Below, piece by piece: positions 30,038-37,728 of a stretch of 54,867 nucleotides of DNA. How positions within the stretch are numbered: the stretch's first letter is position 1; each line of letters starts with the position of its first letter. The DNA comes from Phocaeicola intestinalis (lineage in GTDB: Bacteria; Bacteroidota; Bacteroidia; Bacteroidales; Bacteroidaceae). The stretch lies in the NCBI RefSeq assembly GCF_014837065.1, contig NZ_JACSPP010000021.1:1-54867 (forward strand), written 5' to 3'. The notes beneath the pieces are model-generated. The model had not been told where the DNA came from, ran no database searches, and was given only the letters and a program-made list of their open reading frames with translations. Made by a program: the position numbers and the translations under genes.

Positions 30038-31156
30038 ATGATTGAATTAGCTAAACATATTGAAGTATTGCTGTTAGAGAACGATTGTGTCATCGTTCCA
30101 GGCTTGGGAGGCTTTATAGCTCATTACCGTTCTTCTATATATAATAAGGAGATGCGGAAATTTTATCCACCGGTACGTACCATTGGGTTTAACCCGAAGT
30201 TAGTGATGAATGATGGGTTACTGGTGCAATCTTATATGCAGACCTATAATACTGATTTCCCGGATGCCAGCCGGAAAATCGAGAATGTGGTAAATGCATT
30301 GAAAGAAAAACTGTATCAAGAAGGCAGTGTATCCTTGGGACAGGTGGGAAGTTTGTATTACAACATGAATGGTGTTTATGAATTCGAGCCGGCAGAAAAT
30401 GGATTTTTCACTCCTTCCCTTTATGGATTGGAAACTTTTACATTTCAAAAACTGGCTTTCAGCACTTCATTAAATGTAAAAAAGGAAAGAGAAGAACGGT
30501 TGCCCCGACTATCTGCCAACAAGACAAATCCCACATCTTGGCATTGGACACGTAGCATAGCGGTCGTCGCAGCTACGATCTTGTTGTTTTTCTTGTGTTC
30601 TGTTCCTGTAAAGAATACCTACATTGACGAGGCGAATTATGCATCATTGGGCTCGGAAGGTCTGTTTGCTGCAATCCGGAATCAATCTGCAGCATCAAGT
30701 GTCATCTCTCCTATTCGGCAAAAAACTTCTGAACAAAATTCAAATCAACAGAAAAACGAAAAGAAACAATTAAAAAATAATGTCAATACCTTAAAGCCGG
30801 TTACCATAAAGACCGAAAAGGTAGAAGCACGTATTGAGAAAAAAGTTTCAGCGAAAAAAAATGACCGGACCGTAAAAGAGAAAGCTCAGCAGACTACCCC
30901 AAAAACAATTTCCACCCAAAAACATGGGGGCAACAACCACATTATCGTGGCAAGCCTTACCAATGCGGCTGATGCAGAGAAAGTGGTTAACGGTTTGAAA
31001 CAAAAAGGATATGCAGATGCCCAGGTGATTGTGTCGCAAAACCATTATCGTGTTTCATTAGTTAACTATGCAAATAAGGCCGATGCCTATCAGAAAATAA
31101 AAGAGTTGAAGAAACAACCAGACTTTGCTTCGGCATGGATATTCATTTCCAAATAA
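30038..31156 (+). CDS. HU-CCDC81 / SPOR domain protein
   Basis: A 372-residue membrane protein. The N-terminal 125 residues match the tandem HU-like domains of the CCDC81-bac type (ENDCVIVPGLGGFIAHY, then KEKLYQEGSVSLGQVGSL). A single membrane helix follows (about 172-190, AVVAATILLFFLC), then a long lysine/glutamine-rich linker. The C-terminal SPOR domain (about 300-372) binds denuded peptidoglycan at division sites. The layout suggests a link between the cytoplasmic side and septal peptidoglycan. The next gene starts 13 bp after the stop. Confidence 0.9.
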   Translation: MIELAKHIEVLLLENDCVIVPGLGGFIAHYRSSIYNKEMRKFYPPVRTIGFNPKLVMNDGLLVQSYMQTYNTDFPDASRKIENVVNALKEKLYQEGSVSLGQVGSLYYNMNGVYEFEPAENGFFTPSLYGLETFTFQKLAFSTSLNVKKEREERLPRLSANKTNPTSWHWTRSIAVVAATILLFFLCSVPVKNTYIDEANYASLGSEGLFAAIRNQSAASSVISPIRQKTSEQNSNQQKNEKKQLKNNVNTLKPVTIKTEKVEARIEKKVSAKKNDRTVKEKAQQTTPKTISTQKHGGNNHIIVASLTNAADAEKVVNGLKQKGYADAQVIVSQNHYRVSLVNYANKADAYQKIKELKKQPDFASAWIFISK

Positions 31157-31169
31157 AGCCCTAAAGAAT

Positions 31170-31703
31170 ATGAAAAGAGTAAGATGTCCTAAGTGTGACA
31201 ATTATATACAATTTGATGAGACCAAATACAGCGAAGGGCAGTCGTTGGTATTTGTGTGCGATCAATGCAAGAAACAGTTTGCCATCCGTATCGGAAAAAC
31301 CAAGTTAAATGCAGGAACACGCCGGGAAGAAGTCATTGACGAAAGAGAAGGGTTGAAAGATTGGGGAAACGTTGTAGCAATTGAAAATGTATTTGGCTAC
31401 AAACAAGTAATCCCGTTACACGAAGGTGACAATCTCATCGGACGCCGGTCGAAAGGTACAGAAGTAGATATTCCCATTGAAACCAATGACCCAAGCATGG
31501 ACCGTCGGCATTGTATTCTAAATGTGAAGCGAGACAAGCAAGGACAAATAGTGTATACCTTACGCGACAATAACAGCATTACCGGCACTTTTGTCATGAA
31601 TGACTTGTTAGGTCCCAAGGATCGTGTCCGGTTGGAAGACGGAGCCATTTTTACCTTAGGAGCTACTTCCTTGATTTTACGAGCAGCAGAGAACAAAGAA
31701 TGA
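31170..31703 (+). CDS. Zinc-ribbon and FHA domain protein
   Basis: A 177-residue protein. The N-terminal zinc ribbon has C6, C9, C30 and C33 (MJ0042-like); the FHA domain covers about 82-172 with the phosphothreonine-binding signatures GRRSKG and MDRRHC. FHA domains recognise phosphothreonine, so a Ser/Thr kinase partner is implied, but none is encoded here. The ATG at 31170 is used rather than an upstream in-frame one that overlaps the SPOR gene. Probably cotranscribed with the HU/SPOR gene. Confidence 0.9.
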   Translation: MKRVRCPKCDNYIQFDETKYSEGQSLVFVCDQCKKQFAIRIGKTKLNAGTRREEVIDEREGLKDWGNVVAIENVFGYKQVIPLHEGDNLIGRRSKGTEVDIPIETNDPSMDRRHCILNVKRDKQGQIVYTLRDNNSITGTFVMNDLLGPKDRVRLEDGAIFTLGATSLILRAAENKE

Positions 31704-31706
31704 TAT

Positions 31707-31784
31707 GAATGTCCGCCATTCCCCCTTGAAAACGAAGATAGACTTCATTTCGCACATCATTATTCCGGATATTTGCGGACATTC
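31707..31784. repeat. GAATGTCCGC inverted repeat, copy 1
   Basis: GAATGTCCGC (31707-31716) and GCGGACATTC (31775-31784) face each other across 58 bp, between two convergent genes. Related repeats occur at 33,526 and 45,095. It may act as a bidirectional transcript end. Confidence 0.6.
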
Positions 31785-31794
31785 CCCACACTTT

Positions 31795-32682
31795 TTACCT
31801 TAACCAGATAATATCTCCCACGTTCGGAGCAGGAGCATCTTCTTTCATCCCGTTCAATTGGTAAAGATTCTTCAATTTGATGCCGAACATCTGTGAGATT
31901 GTGTACATCGAGTCTCCTTGCTTCACGGCATAAGAGATGTGATCCTGGGTGGCTTTCTTACGTTTTTCTTCCAGATAGACAATTTCGCCTCCACGGAACG
32001 TGTAGTCCTTGGGCAACTCGTTGTACTTGCGTACATTCTTCTTTTTCAGATCAAATTCTTTGGCTATGCTCTTGAACGTATCGCCTGGACGGGCTATCAC
32101 GTAAAGCAATTCATTCGCCAGATAAGGCTGGTGCGGGTTAGGGAACTCTTCTGCCCATTTCAATCCCCCTTTGCGGTCGTACTTGTCAAGGTCGTAGGTC
32201 TCGATGATGTTTATCAGGCGATTGGCATAATTGGGGTCAGTAGCATAACCCGCTTTTTTCAACCCCTTTGCCCACCCTTTGTAATCGGTTATCTTGAGTC
32301 GGAAAAGAAAAGCATAACGGGCACCCGAACGCAAAAACTTGGAATGGTCACGATATGAATCCTTTACGTGTTTGTAAGCACGGAAACATTCATTAGGTGC
32401 ATCGTCGGTATAACGCACCGAACGTCCGTCCCATGAGCCACCGCACTTGATACCGAAATGGTTATTCGACTTCCGGGCAAGCTGACTCCTGCCCGCCCCC
32501 GACTCCAGCAGACCCTGCGCCAGCGTAATGCTTGCCGGGATACGATAATGCTTCATTTCGTCCACCGCTATGCTTCGGTATTTCTTGATATATTCCTCGT
32601 ATGCCTTGTTCCGTTGTGCCGAAGCCGTGCTTGCAGCAAGCAACAAGACCACCATAACCAACCAATACGTTAAGTTTTTCAT
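31795..32682 (-). CDS. Exported glucosaminidase with two LysM domains
   Basis: A peptidoglycan hydrolase of 295 residues. Signal peptide at 1-22 (cleavage after ASTASAQ). A GH73-type mannosyl-glycoprotein endo-beta-N-acetylglucosaminidase domain follows (about 35-165, catalytic glutamate E60 in LAQGLLESGAGRSQLA). Two LysM repeats (about 185-230 and 247-293) bind glycan strands. The long upstream extension was dropped because MKNLTYWLVMVVLL starts the signal peptide and a promoter lies between. Confidence 0.92.
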   Translation of the reverse strand: MKNLTYWLVMVVLLLAASTASAQRNKAYEEYIKKYRSIAVDEMKHYRIPASITLAQGLLESGAGRSQLARKSNNHFGIKCGGSWDGRSVRYTDDAPNECFRAYKHVKDSYRDHSKFLRSGARYAFLFRLKITDYKGWAKGLKKAGYATDPNYANRLINIIETYDLDKYDRKGGLKWAEEFPNPHQPYLANELLYVIARPGDTFKSIAKEFDLKKKNVRKYNELPKDYTFRGGEIVYLEEKRKKATQDHISYAVKQGDSMYTISQMFGIKLKNLYQLNGMKEDAPAPNVGDIIWLR

Positions 32683-32706
32683 TTCCTTTTTATGTTTATC
32701 CAAAGG

Positions 32707-32714
32707 CAAAGATA
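32707..32714 (-). promoter_or_regulatory. Promoter of the glucosaminidase gene
   Basis: On the minus strand TATCTTTG fits TAnnTTTG. A GTTG resembling the -33 TTTG box lies 20 bp upstream, the best -33/-7 pair seen in the window. Confidence 0.55.
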
Positions 32715-32793
32715 AGTGTTCGCACGAATAAAAGCAACACAAGATAGGAAATCTCCTTTTTTTTCTGTTTATTTGTACAAAAATACAAAGCTT

Positions 32794-33270
32794 ATGAGAA
32801 ATTTCCGTATCGAAATCCCCGTATGCGCCTGCTCGTACGATGAGCTAAGCGAAGCAGACCGCCAACTGATAGATGCTGCCAAAGAAGCTACCTCCCAAAG
32901 CTATGCTCCCTATTCGCATTTTGCCGTAGGGGCCGCAGCATTACTCGAAGACGGCACAGTCGTCACTGGTTCCAACCAAGAAAATGCTGCTTATCCCTCG
33001 GGTACTTGTGCCGAACGCACTACCCTGTTCTATGCCAACTCGCACTATCCCGATCAAGGGGTAAAGGCACTTGCCATAGCTGCCCGAAATACTCAAGGAT
33101 TCCTCGACTCGCCCATTCCTCCCTGTGGGGCATGCCGACAGGTATTGCTCGAAACCGAACGACGCTACAGCCTCCCGATACGCATTTTGCTGTATGGTGT
33201 ACGCGAGACTTATTGCCTGCAAGGCGTCAAAAGCCTGCTCCCTCTCTCTTTTGGCGCAGAATTTCTGTAA
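32794..33270 (+). CDS. cdd: Cytidine deaminase
   Basis: Deaminates cytidine and deoxycytidine in pyrimidine salvage. The 158-residue protein has the zinc and catalytic motifs TCAER (C72, E74) and PCGACRQ (C111, C114), plus the substrate segment FAVGAAALLEDG. Homotetrameric type by length. The ATG at 32794 begins the conserved region; the longer frame would overlap the divergent gene. Confidence 0.94.
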   Translation: MRNFRIEIPVCACSYDELSEADRQLIDAAKEATSQSYAPYSHFAVGAAALLEDGTVVTGSNQENAAYPSGTCAERTTLFYANSHYPDQGVKALAIAARNTQGFLDSPIPPCGACRQVLLETERRYSLPIRILLYGVRETYCLQGVKSLLPLSFGAEFL

Positions 33271-33299
33271 GCCCGGTCATATTTCCTTTTTAATGAATA

Positions 33300-33520
33300 A
33301 TGCGAATCAGGAGTTAGACGTAGTTATGTTTCACAGGAGTTATCACTTCGTTCAGAAGTTATACTTCACGCGGTATTTATTTTGTGCATTTTGTATATGC
33401 CACGTAGTAGAGACGATGTGCACATCGTCTCTACTACGTGGCGCAAAAAGGTATTGGCATCTAACTTCCAGCCCGCCCTGTGGGCGATAACTACCTATAA
33501 CTCCCTTTTAACTCCTGATT
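33300..33520. repeat. Nested inverted octamer arrays around a palindrome
   Basis: AATCAGGAGTTA, GTAGTTAT and AGGAGTTAT units (33304-33355) are mirrored by AACTAC, ATAACTCC and TAACTCCTGATT (33488-33520). Together they enclose the 44-bp palindrome. The 477-bp gap after cdd (33,271-33,747) holds this nest, the GAATATCCGC repeat and the TonB receptor promoter, but no gene. Confidence 0.6.
33399..33442. repeat. Perfect 44-bp palindrome
   Basis: Two 22-bp arms with no loop, centred on GATGTGCACATC at 33420/33421. The inner core GTAGAGACGATGTG and its complement resembles the GTAGAGACG-type interspersed palindromes known from many bacterial genomes. It can form a cruciform or a 22-bp RNA hairpin. 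Confidence 0.9.
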
Positions 33521-33525
33521 GGCAT

Positions 33526-33569
33526 GAATATCCGCATTTTGTCCCTACACAGGATGTTTGCGGATATTC
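33526..33569. repeat. GAATATCCGCA inverted repeat, copy 2
   Basis: GAATATCCGCA (33526-33536) pairs with TGCGGATATTC (33559-33569); inner TGTCC and GGATG segments add partial pairing. Same family as 31,707-31,784. Confidence 0.65.
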
Positions 33570-33703
33570 AATCCCCTGATTTCTTCGTTCATGATAAGTC
33601 CACCATAGTATTATATATCATGCGAATTACATACAAGCAGACACAAGCGTAATCCGGGTTGCAAAATCCGTAATATGTATAAAAAAGATACATTTTTCTG
33701 TTT

Positions 33704-33711
33704 TATCTTTG
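33704..33711 (+). promoter_or_regulatory. -7 box of the TonB-dependent receptor gene
   Basis: TATCTTTG fits TAnnTTTG, 36 bp before the ATG at 33748. Confidence 0.5.
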
Positions 33712-33747
33712 CACATCGAAAACAACAACCATTCAAACGAAACAAAG

Positions 33748-35628
33748 ATGAAACAGAAACTGATTTTACCCATCTTGGCTTACAGCCTGCTTCCGACGGC
33801 TCTTAATGCCACAGAACTTACAGACTCATTGAAGATGCGGCACAACTATATACTGGAAGAAACGGTAGTGACCGGCACACGAAACGCGACGGATATCCGC
33901 CACCTTCCCATGACCATTTCGATAGTAAACCGCACCCAACTGGAAAACCGTTACCAGCCTTCCGTGCTTCCGGCACTGACCGAGCAAGTTCCGGGGCTTT
34001 TCGTTACCAGCCGGGGCGTAATGGGATATGGCGTATCTACCGGTGCAGCCGGAGGCATCAGCCTGCGCGGCATGTCGGGAAGCGCACAGATGCTGGTGCT
34101 CATCGACGGGCATCCGCAATACATGGGACTTTTCGGGCATCCTATTTCCGATGCCTACCAGACCATGCTTGCCGAGCGGGTGGAAGTGTTGCGCGGACCG
34201 GCATCGGTGCTTTACGGTTCCAATGCCATGGGGGGAGTCATCAACATCGTCACACGGAAAATGCAGGAAGACGGCGTGAAGACGAACATCAATTTAGGAG
34301 GCGGCTCGTATGGGACAGCACAGGCAGAAGCGACCAACCGCGTGAAGAAAGGACGGTTCAGCAGCACCGTATCGGCATCGTATATCCGCACCGACGGACA
34401 CCGCCCCGACATGGCGTTCGAGCAATATGGAGGCTATGCCAAATTAGCATACGACTTTAACCCGAACTGGAAGCTATGGGGAGATGTCAACGTGACCCAC
34501 TTCAACGCTTCCAATCCCGGAGAGGTTTCCGACCGGCTTTTCGACAACGACTCACGGATTACAAGAGGAATGGCTTCGGCTATGCTGGAGAACCGGTACG
34601 AACGGACTTCGGGCGCACTGAGCTTCTTCTACAACTGGGGAAGGCACAAGATAAACGACGGATACCATGCCGGCGAAGAGCCGCAAACCTCCCTCTTCCA
34701 CTCGAAAGACCTGATGATGGGCGTGTCGTGGTATCAGAGCGCCGAGCTTTATACGGGCAACCGCCTGACCTTGGGCTTCGACTACCAACACTTCGGCGGA
34801 GAATCGTGGAACGAAGCCATAGCCGACGGAGCACGCACACCGGGCGTAGACAAGAAGCAAGACGAGTTTGCCGGTTACGTCGATTTCCGTCAGGACATCG
34901 GAACATGGCTCTCGCTCAACGTAGGATTACGTGTCGACCACCACTCACACGTAGGCACCGAACTGGTTCCACAAGGCGGGCTTGCCTTCCACCTGCCCAA
35001 GAACACCGAACTGAAAGCCATGGTGAGCAAAGGTTTCCGCAACCCTACCATCCGCGAAATGTATATGTTCCCGCCACAGAATCCCGACCTGAAGCCGGAA
35101 CGGATGATGAACTACGAGCTTTCGTACACCCAGCACCTTTTAGACGGTGCCCTGAGCTACGGCGTAAACCTCTATTATATCAACGGAGACAACCTGATTA
35201 TGACGACTCCTGTAGACGGACGCCCCCACAACGTCAACTCGGGCGAAATTGAGAACTGTGGAGCGGAAGGGAACATTACCTACCGCATCAACCGTCAATG
35301 GAACGTAAACGCCAACTACAGCTGGGTGCACATGGAACATCCGGTCATCTCGGCTCCGGAGCACAAGCTGTATGCCGGCGCCGACTTCCGGCAAGGAAGC
35401 TGGGGCGTGTCGACCGGCATCCAGTACATCAAAGGGCTATATACCTCCGTCAGCCCTGCCAGTACCGAGGACTTCGTGCTTTGGAACTTGCGTGCCAGCT
35501 ACCGCCTGTGCCCGTATGCCTCGCTCTTTGTGCGCGGCGAGAACCTCTTGGCACAACGCTACGAAATCATGGCTGGCTATCCCATGCCGAAAGCCACATT
35601 CTTGGGAGGAATCCATATCCATTTCTAA
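33748..35628 (+). CDS. TonB-dependent outer-membrane receptor (BtuB/FepA-like)
   Basis: A 626-residue ligand-gated transporter. Signal peptide at 1-21, TonB-box-like EETVVTGTR near residue 38, and a plug domain with the LRGMSG and VEVLRGPASVLYGSNAMGGVINIVT signatures, then a 22-strand barrel ending in the aromatic C-terminus GGIHIHF. It lacks the CarboxypepD-reg domain of SusC proteins, and no SusD partner follows, so a metal, haem, siderophore or cobamide substrate is more likely than a glycan. The substrate cannot be read from sequence. The coding sequence is clearly richer in G+C than its neighbours. Start at 33748 chosen for the signal peptide and promoter position. Confidence 0.92.
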   Translation: MKQKLILPILAYSLLPTALNATELTDSLKMRHNYILEETVVTGTRNATDIRHLPMTISIVNRTQLENRYQPSVLPALTEQVPGLFVTSRGVMGYGVSTGAAGGISLRGMSGSAQMLVLIDGHPQYMGLFGHPISDAYQTMLAERVEVLRGPASVLYGSNAMGGVINIVTRKMQEDGVKTNINLGGGSYGTAQAEATNRVKKGRFSSTVSASYIRTDGHRPDMAFEQYGGYAKLAYDFNPNWKLWGDVNVTHFNASNPGEVSDRLFDNDSRITRGMASAMLENRYERTSGALSFFYNWGRHKINDGYHAGEEPQTSLFHSKDLMMGVSWYQSAELYTGNRLTLGFDYQHFGGESWNEAIADGARTPGVDKKQDEFAGYVDFRQDIGTWLSLNVGLRVDHHSHVGTELVPQGGLAFHLPKNTELKAMVSKGFRNPTIREMYMFPPQNPDLKPERMMNYELSYTQHLLDGALSYGVNLYYINGDNLIMTTPVDGRPHNVNSGEIENCGAEGNITYRINRQWNVNANYSWVHMEHPVISAPEHKLYAGADFRQGSWGVSTGIQYIKGLYTSVSPASTEDFVLWNLRASYRLCPYASLFVRGENLLAQRYEIMAGYPMPKATFLGGIHIHF

Positions 35629-35670
35629 TCCCATATAAATGTCCGGATTATGCCAGATATATCACTTTCC

Positions 35671-35759
35671 AAACGAATATATACTTCGAAAGCAGTTTCA
35701 GTATATATGAAACTGCCTTCGAAGATAACTGCATCGGCAAAGGCAGTATATATTCGTTT
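35671..35759. repeat. Diverged ATATATAC repeat element with nested hairpins
   Basis: Outer 14-bp arms AAACGAATATATAC (35671-35684) and GTATATATTCGTTT (35746-35759). An inner hairpin CTTCGAAaGCAGTTTCA / TGAAACTGCcTTCGAAG (about 35684-35724) has one mismatch. The segment AACTGCATCGGCAAAGGCAG matches AACTTCATCGGCAAACGCAG in the element at 10,207-10,236, so it is a third, rearranged family member. It may end the receptor transcript. Confidence 0.7.
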
Positions 35760-35835
35760 TCGAATACCATTACATGGGTCAATTACAGGCATTATATAAC
35801 GAAAGAATTCTATTTACCCTAAAATAAAACAAAAC

Positions 35836-36810
35836 ATGAAAAAGACATTTCAAACTTTAATCTGCGCGGCATTCACACTGGCAAGCACCATCGGATGCGG
35901 ACATGCGCAATCCTCGGAAAACAAGGCTGCCGAGAGCAGCGAGAACCTTCCGAAAGTGTATTTCTACAAAGAAATCAATTCAGAGAACTTGGTCAAAATC
36001 TACGAAGCCTTAGGGCGTGAAGCCAAGGGGAAAGTGGCGGTAAAGCTCAGCACCGGCGAACCGGGCGGACACAACTTCCTTCAGCCCGCATTGATAAAAG
36101 ACCTGGTGCAGAAAGTGAACGGCACTATCGTAGAATGTAATACCGCCTACGGAGGGAAGCGCGGAGATACCCAGAGCCACCTGCAAGCGGCTAAAGACCA
36201 CGGCTTCACCGCCATCGCCCCGGTGGACATCATGGATGCCGAAGGAGAAACGGAATTGCCGGTTACAGGCGGCAAGCACCTGAAATCGGATATCGTAGGG
36301 AAGAATTACCTGAACTATGACTTTACCGTTGTACTCTCCCACTTCAAAGGACATGCCATGGGAGGATTCGGGGGTGCCATCAAGAACATCTCCATCGGCA
36401 TCGCCTCGTCGAACGGGAAACGGAACATCCACTCCGCAGGTGCCAGCACGACCAGCTGGGGCAATCCGGAACAAGATGACTTTCTGGAATCCATGGCAGA
36501 AGCCGCCAAGGCGGTTATCGACCATTGCGGAGAAAACATTCTCTACATCAGCGTGGCCAACAACCTCTCGGTGGATTGCGATTGCGACTCCTCTCCTGCC
36601 GATCCTCAAATGGGCGACATCGGCATCCTTGCCTCGCTCGACCCCGTCGCATTGGACAAAGCTTGTACCGACCTGGTCCGCTCTTCGAAAGACCACGGGA
36701 AAATTCACCTGATAGAGCGCATCGACTCGCGCCACGGCATGCACACCCTCGACTATGCCGAACAATTAGGCATCGGAAGCCAGAAATATGAATTGGTAGA
36801 GCTGGACTAA
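35836..36810 (+). CDS. DUF362 protein, probable lipoprotein
   Basis: A 324-residue protein. The N-terminal MKKTFQTLICAAFTLASTIGC reads as a signal peptide with a lipobox cysteine at 21. The rest matches DUF362, a family otherwise often fused to ferredoxin domains: VKLSTGEPGGHNFLQP, VVLSHFKGHAMGGFGGAIKN and DPVALDKACTDL. Here no 4Fe-4S motif is present, only an isolated DCDCD patch. Function is unknown. It is about 200 bp downstream of the receptor and shares its higher G+C. A periplasmic redox or metal-handling role with the receptor is possible but unproven. Confidence 0.85.
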   Translation: MKKTFQTLICAAFTLASTIGCGHAQSSENKAAESSENLPKVYFYKEINSENLVKIYEALGREAKGKVAVKLSTGEPGGHNFLQPALIKDLVQKVNGTIVECNTAYGGKRGDTQSHLQAAKDHGFTAIAPVDIMDAEGETELPVTGGKHLKSDIVGKNYLNYDFTVVLSHFKGHAMGGFGGAIKNISIGIASSNGKRNIHSAGASTTSWGNPEQDDFLESMAEAAKAVIDHCGENILYISVANNLSVDCDCDSSPADPQMGDIGILASLDPVALDKACTDLVRSSKDHGKIHLIERIDSRHGMHTLDYAEQLGIGSQKYELVELD

Positions 36811-36963
36811 TCCGATACTTTCCAGAATAGCATAAACTCATTGGCCGGTGAAGATAGCTGTATAAGAACGCATCTCATCGGCTCAAACTACACTTCTCCT
36901 CAAAGCCTGGAAAACATTCCACAAAAGGATGTTTTACGTTATATGAATTCCGCATTTATTTTA

Positions 36964-36983
36964 CGTTAATCTCCGTTAATCTC
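36964..36983. repeat. 10-bp tandem repeat
   Basis: CGTTAATCTC occurs twice in tandem, with a degenerate third unit CGTTTCTGTC, upstream of the next gene's promoter. Confidence 0.5.
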
Positions 36984-37017
36984 CGTTTCTGTCTTTCTCC
37001 TACTGGCAGATTATCTG

Positions 37018-37025
37018 TATCTTTG
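37018..37025 (+). promoter_or_regulatory. -7 box for the outer-membrane protein gene
   Basis: TATCTTTG fits TAnnTTTG, 26 bp before the ATG. An AAGGAG ribosome-binding site lies between (37041-37046). Confidence 0.5.
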
Positions 37026-37051
37026 AACTGGTAAATAAAAAAGGAGTGATT

Positions 37052-37702
37052 ATGATGAAGCGAAGTTGGTTTGTTTTTATAACGGTTATCTGCTTGTCTG
37101 CCACGGTAAAAGCGCAAACCGAACAACAACCTGACATACAGGCTAAGCAGGACGTACGTGCCCTACCCGACTCATTGCAAGCCGACACGTTAAGCGTAGC
37201 TTTGCAATCGCCCGTGAGCTTTTCTTCGCCGTTCCGCCCTTTCAGCATGTATGGCATCACGCCTTTCGACTACAACTATGCCACATGGGAGCTGCATAAA
37301 GGATTCAATGCTTCCATCGGACTGAATGTCACATTCAGCCCCAGCCGCTATGCGCCTTCGGGTGTGGGGTTCGGCCAAGATGCCGCTTTCATGTATGCCG
37401 TGCCTATCAACAGCCGGCTGAGCATAGCGGGAGGATTATATGCCACCAACATGGACTGGGGATTCTTGCGCTACCGCAATGTGGGCATTGCCGCCGTGGC
37501 TGCTTACCAGCTGACCGACAAAATCAGCATCTATGCATACGGCAACAAATCGTTCATGCCCAACCGTATGCCTTACTGGTATCCCCTACCCAACTATACG
37601 CCCGACCGCATTGGTGGAATGATTAACTTCAAACTGGGCGAAAGCAGTTCGTTCAGTATCGGCATCGAAGGCCGGAAAAATGATTACCCGTGGTGGTATT
37701 AA
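37052..37702 (+). CDS. Predicted outer-membrane or periplasmic beta protein, unknown function
   Basis: A 216-residue protein with a signal peptide (about 1-21, ending VKAQ) and a glycine/tyrosine-rich, beta-strand-like body, e.g. GGLYATNMDWGFLRYRNVG. The alternation of aromatic and small residues suggests a small beta-barrel, but no named family is recognised. AAGGAG at 37041-37046 gives 5-nt spacing to the ATG at 37052 and 8 nt to the ATG at 37055; either could be used. FolC starts 26 bp after the stop, so the pair is likely cotranscribed. Confidence 0.75.
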   Translation: MMKRSWFVFITVICLSATVKAQTEQQPDIQAKQDVRALPDSLQADTLSVALQSPVSFSSPFRPFSMYGITPFDYNYATWELHKGFNASIGLNVTFSPSRYAPSGVGFGQDAAFMYAVPINSRLSIAGGLYATNMDWGFLRYRNVGIAAVAAYQLTDKISIYAYGNKSFMPNRMPYWYPLPNYTPDRIGGMINFKLGESSSFSIGIEGRKNDYPWWY

Positions 37703-37728
37703 ACCAGGAACTAATTTGCTATATAAAG

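Noticed and set aside
34476..35252. 258-aa plus-strand ORF in another frame of the TonB receptor
   Set aside because: Arginine/proline-rich shadow frame in G+C-rich DNA; the receptor frame has clear plug and barrel motifs.
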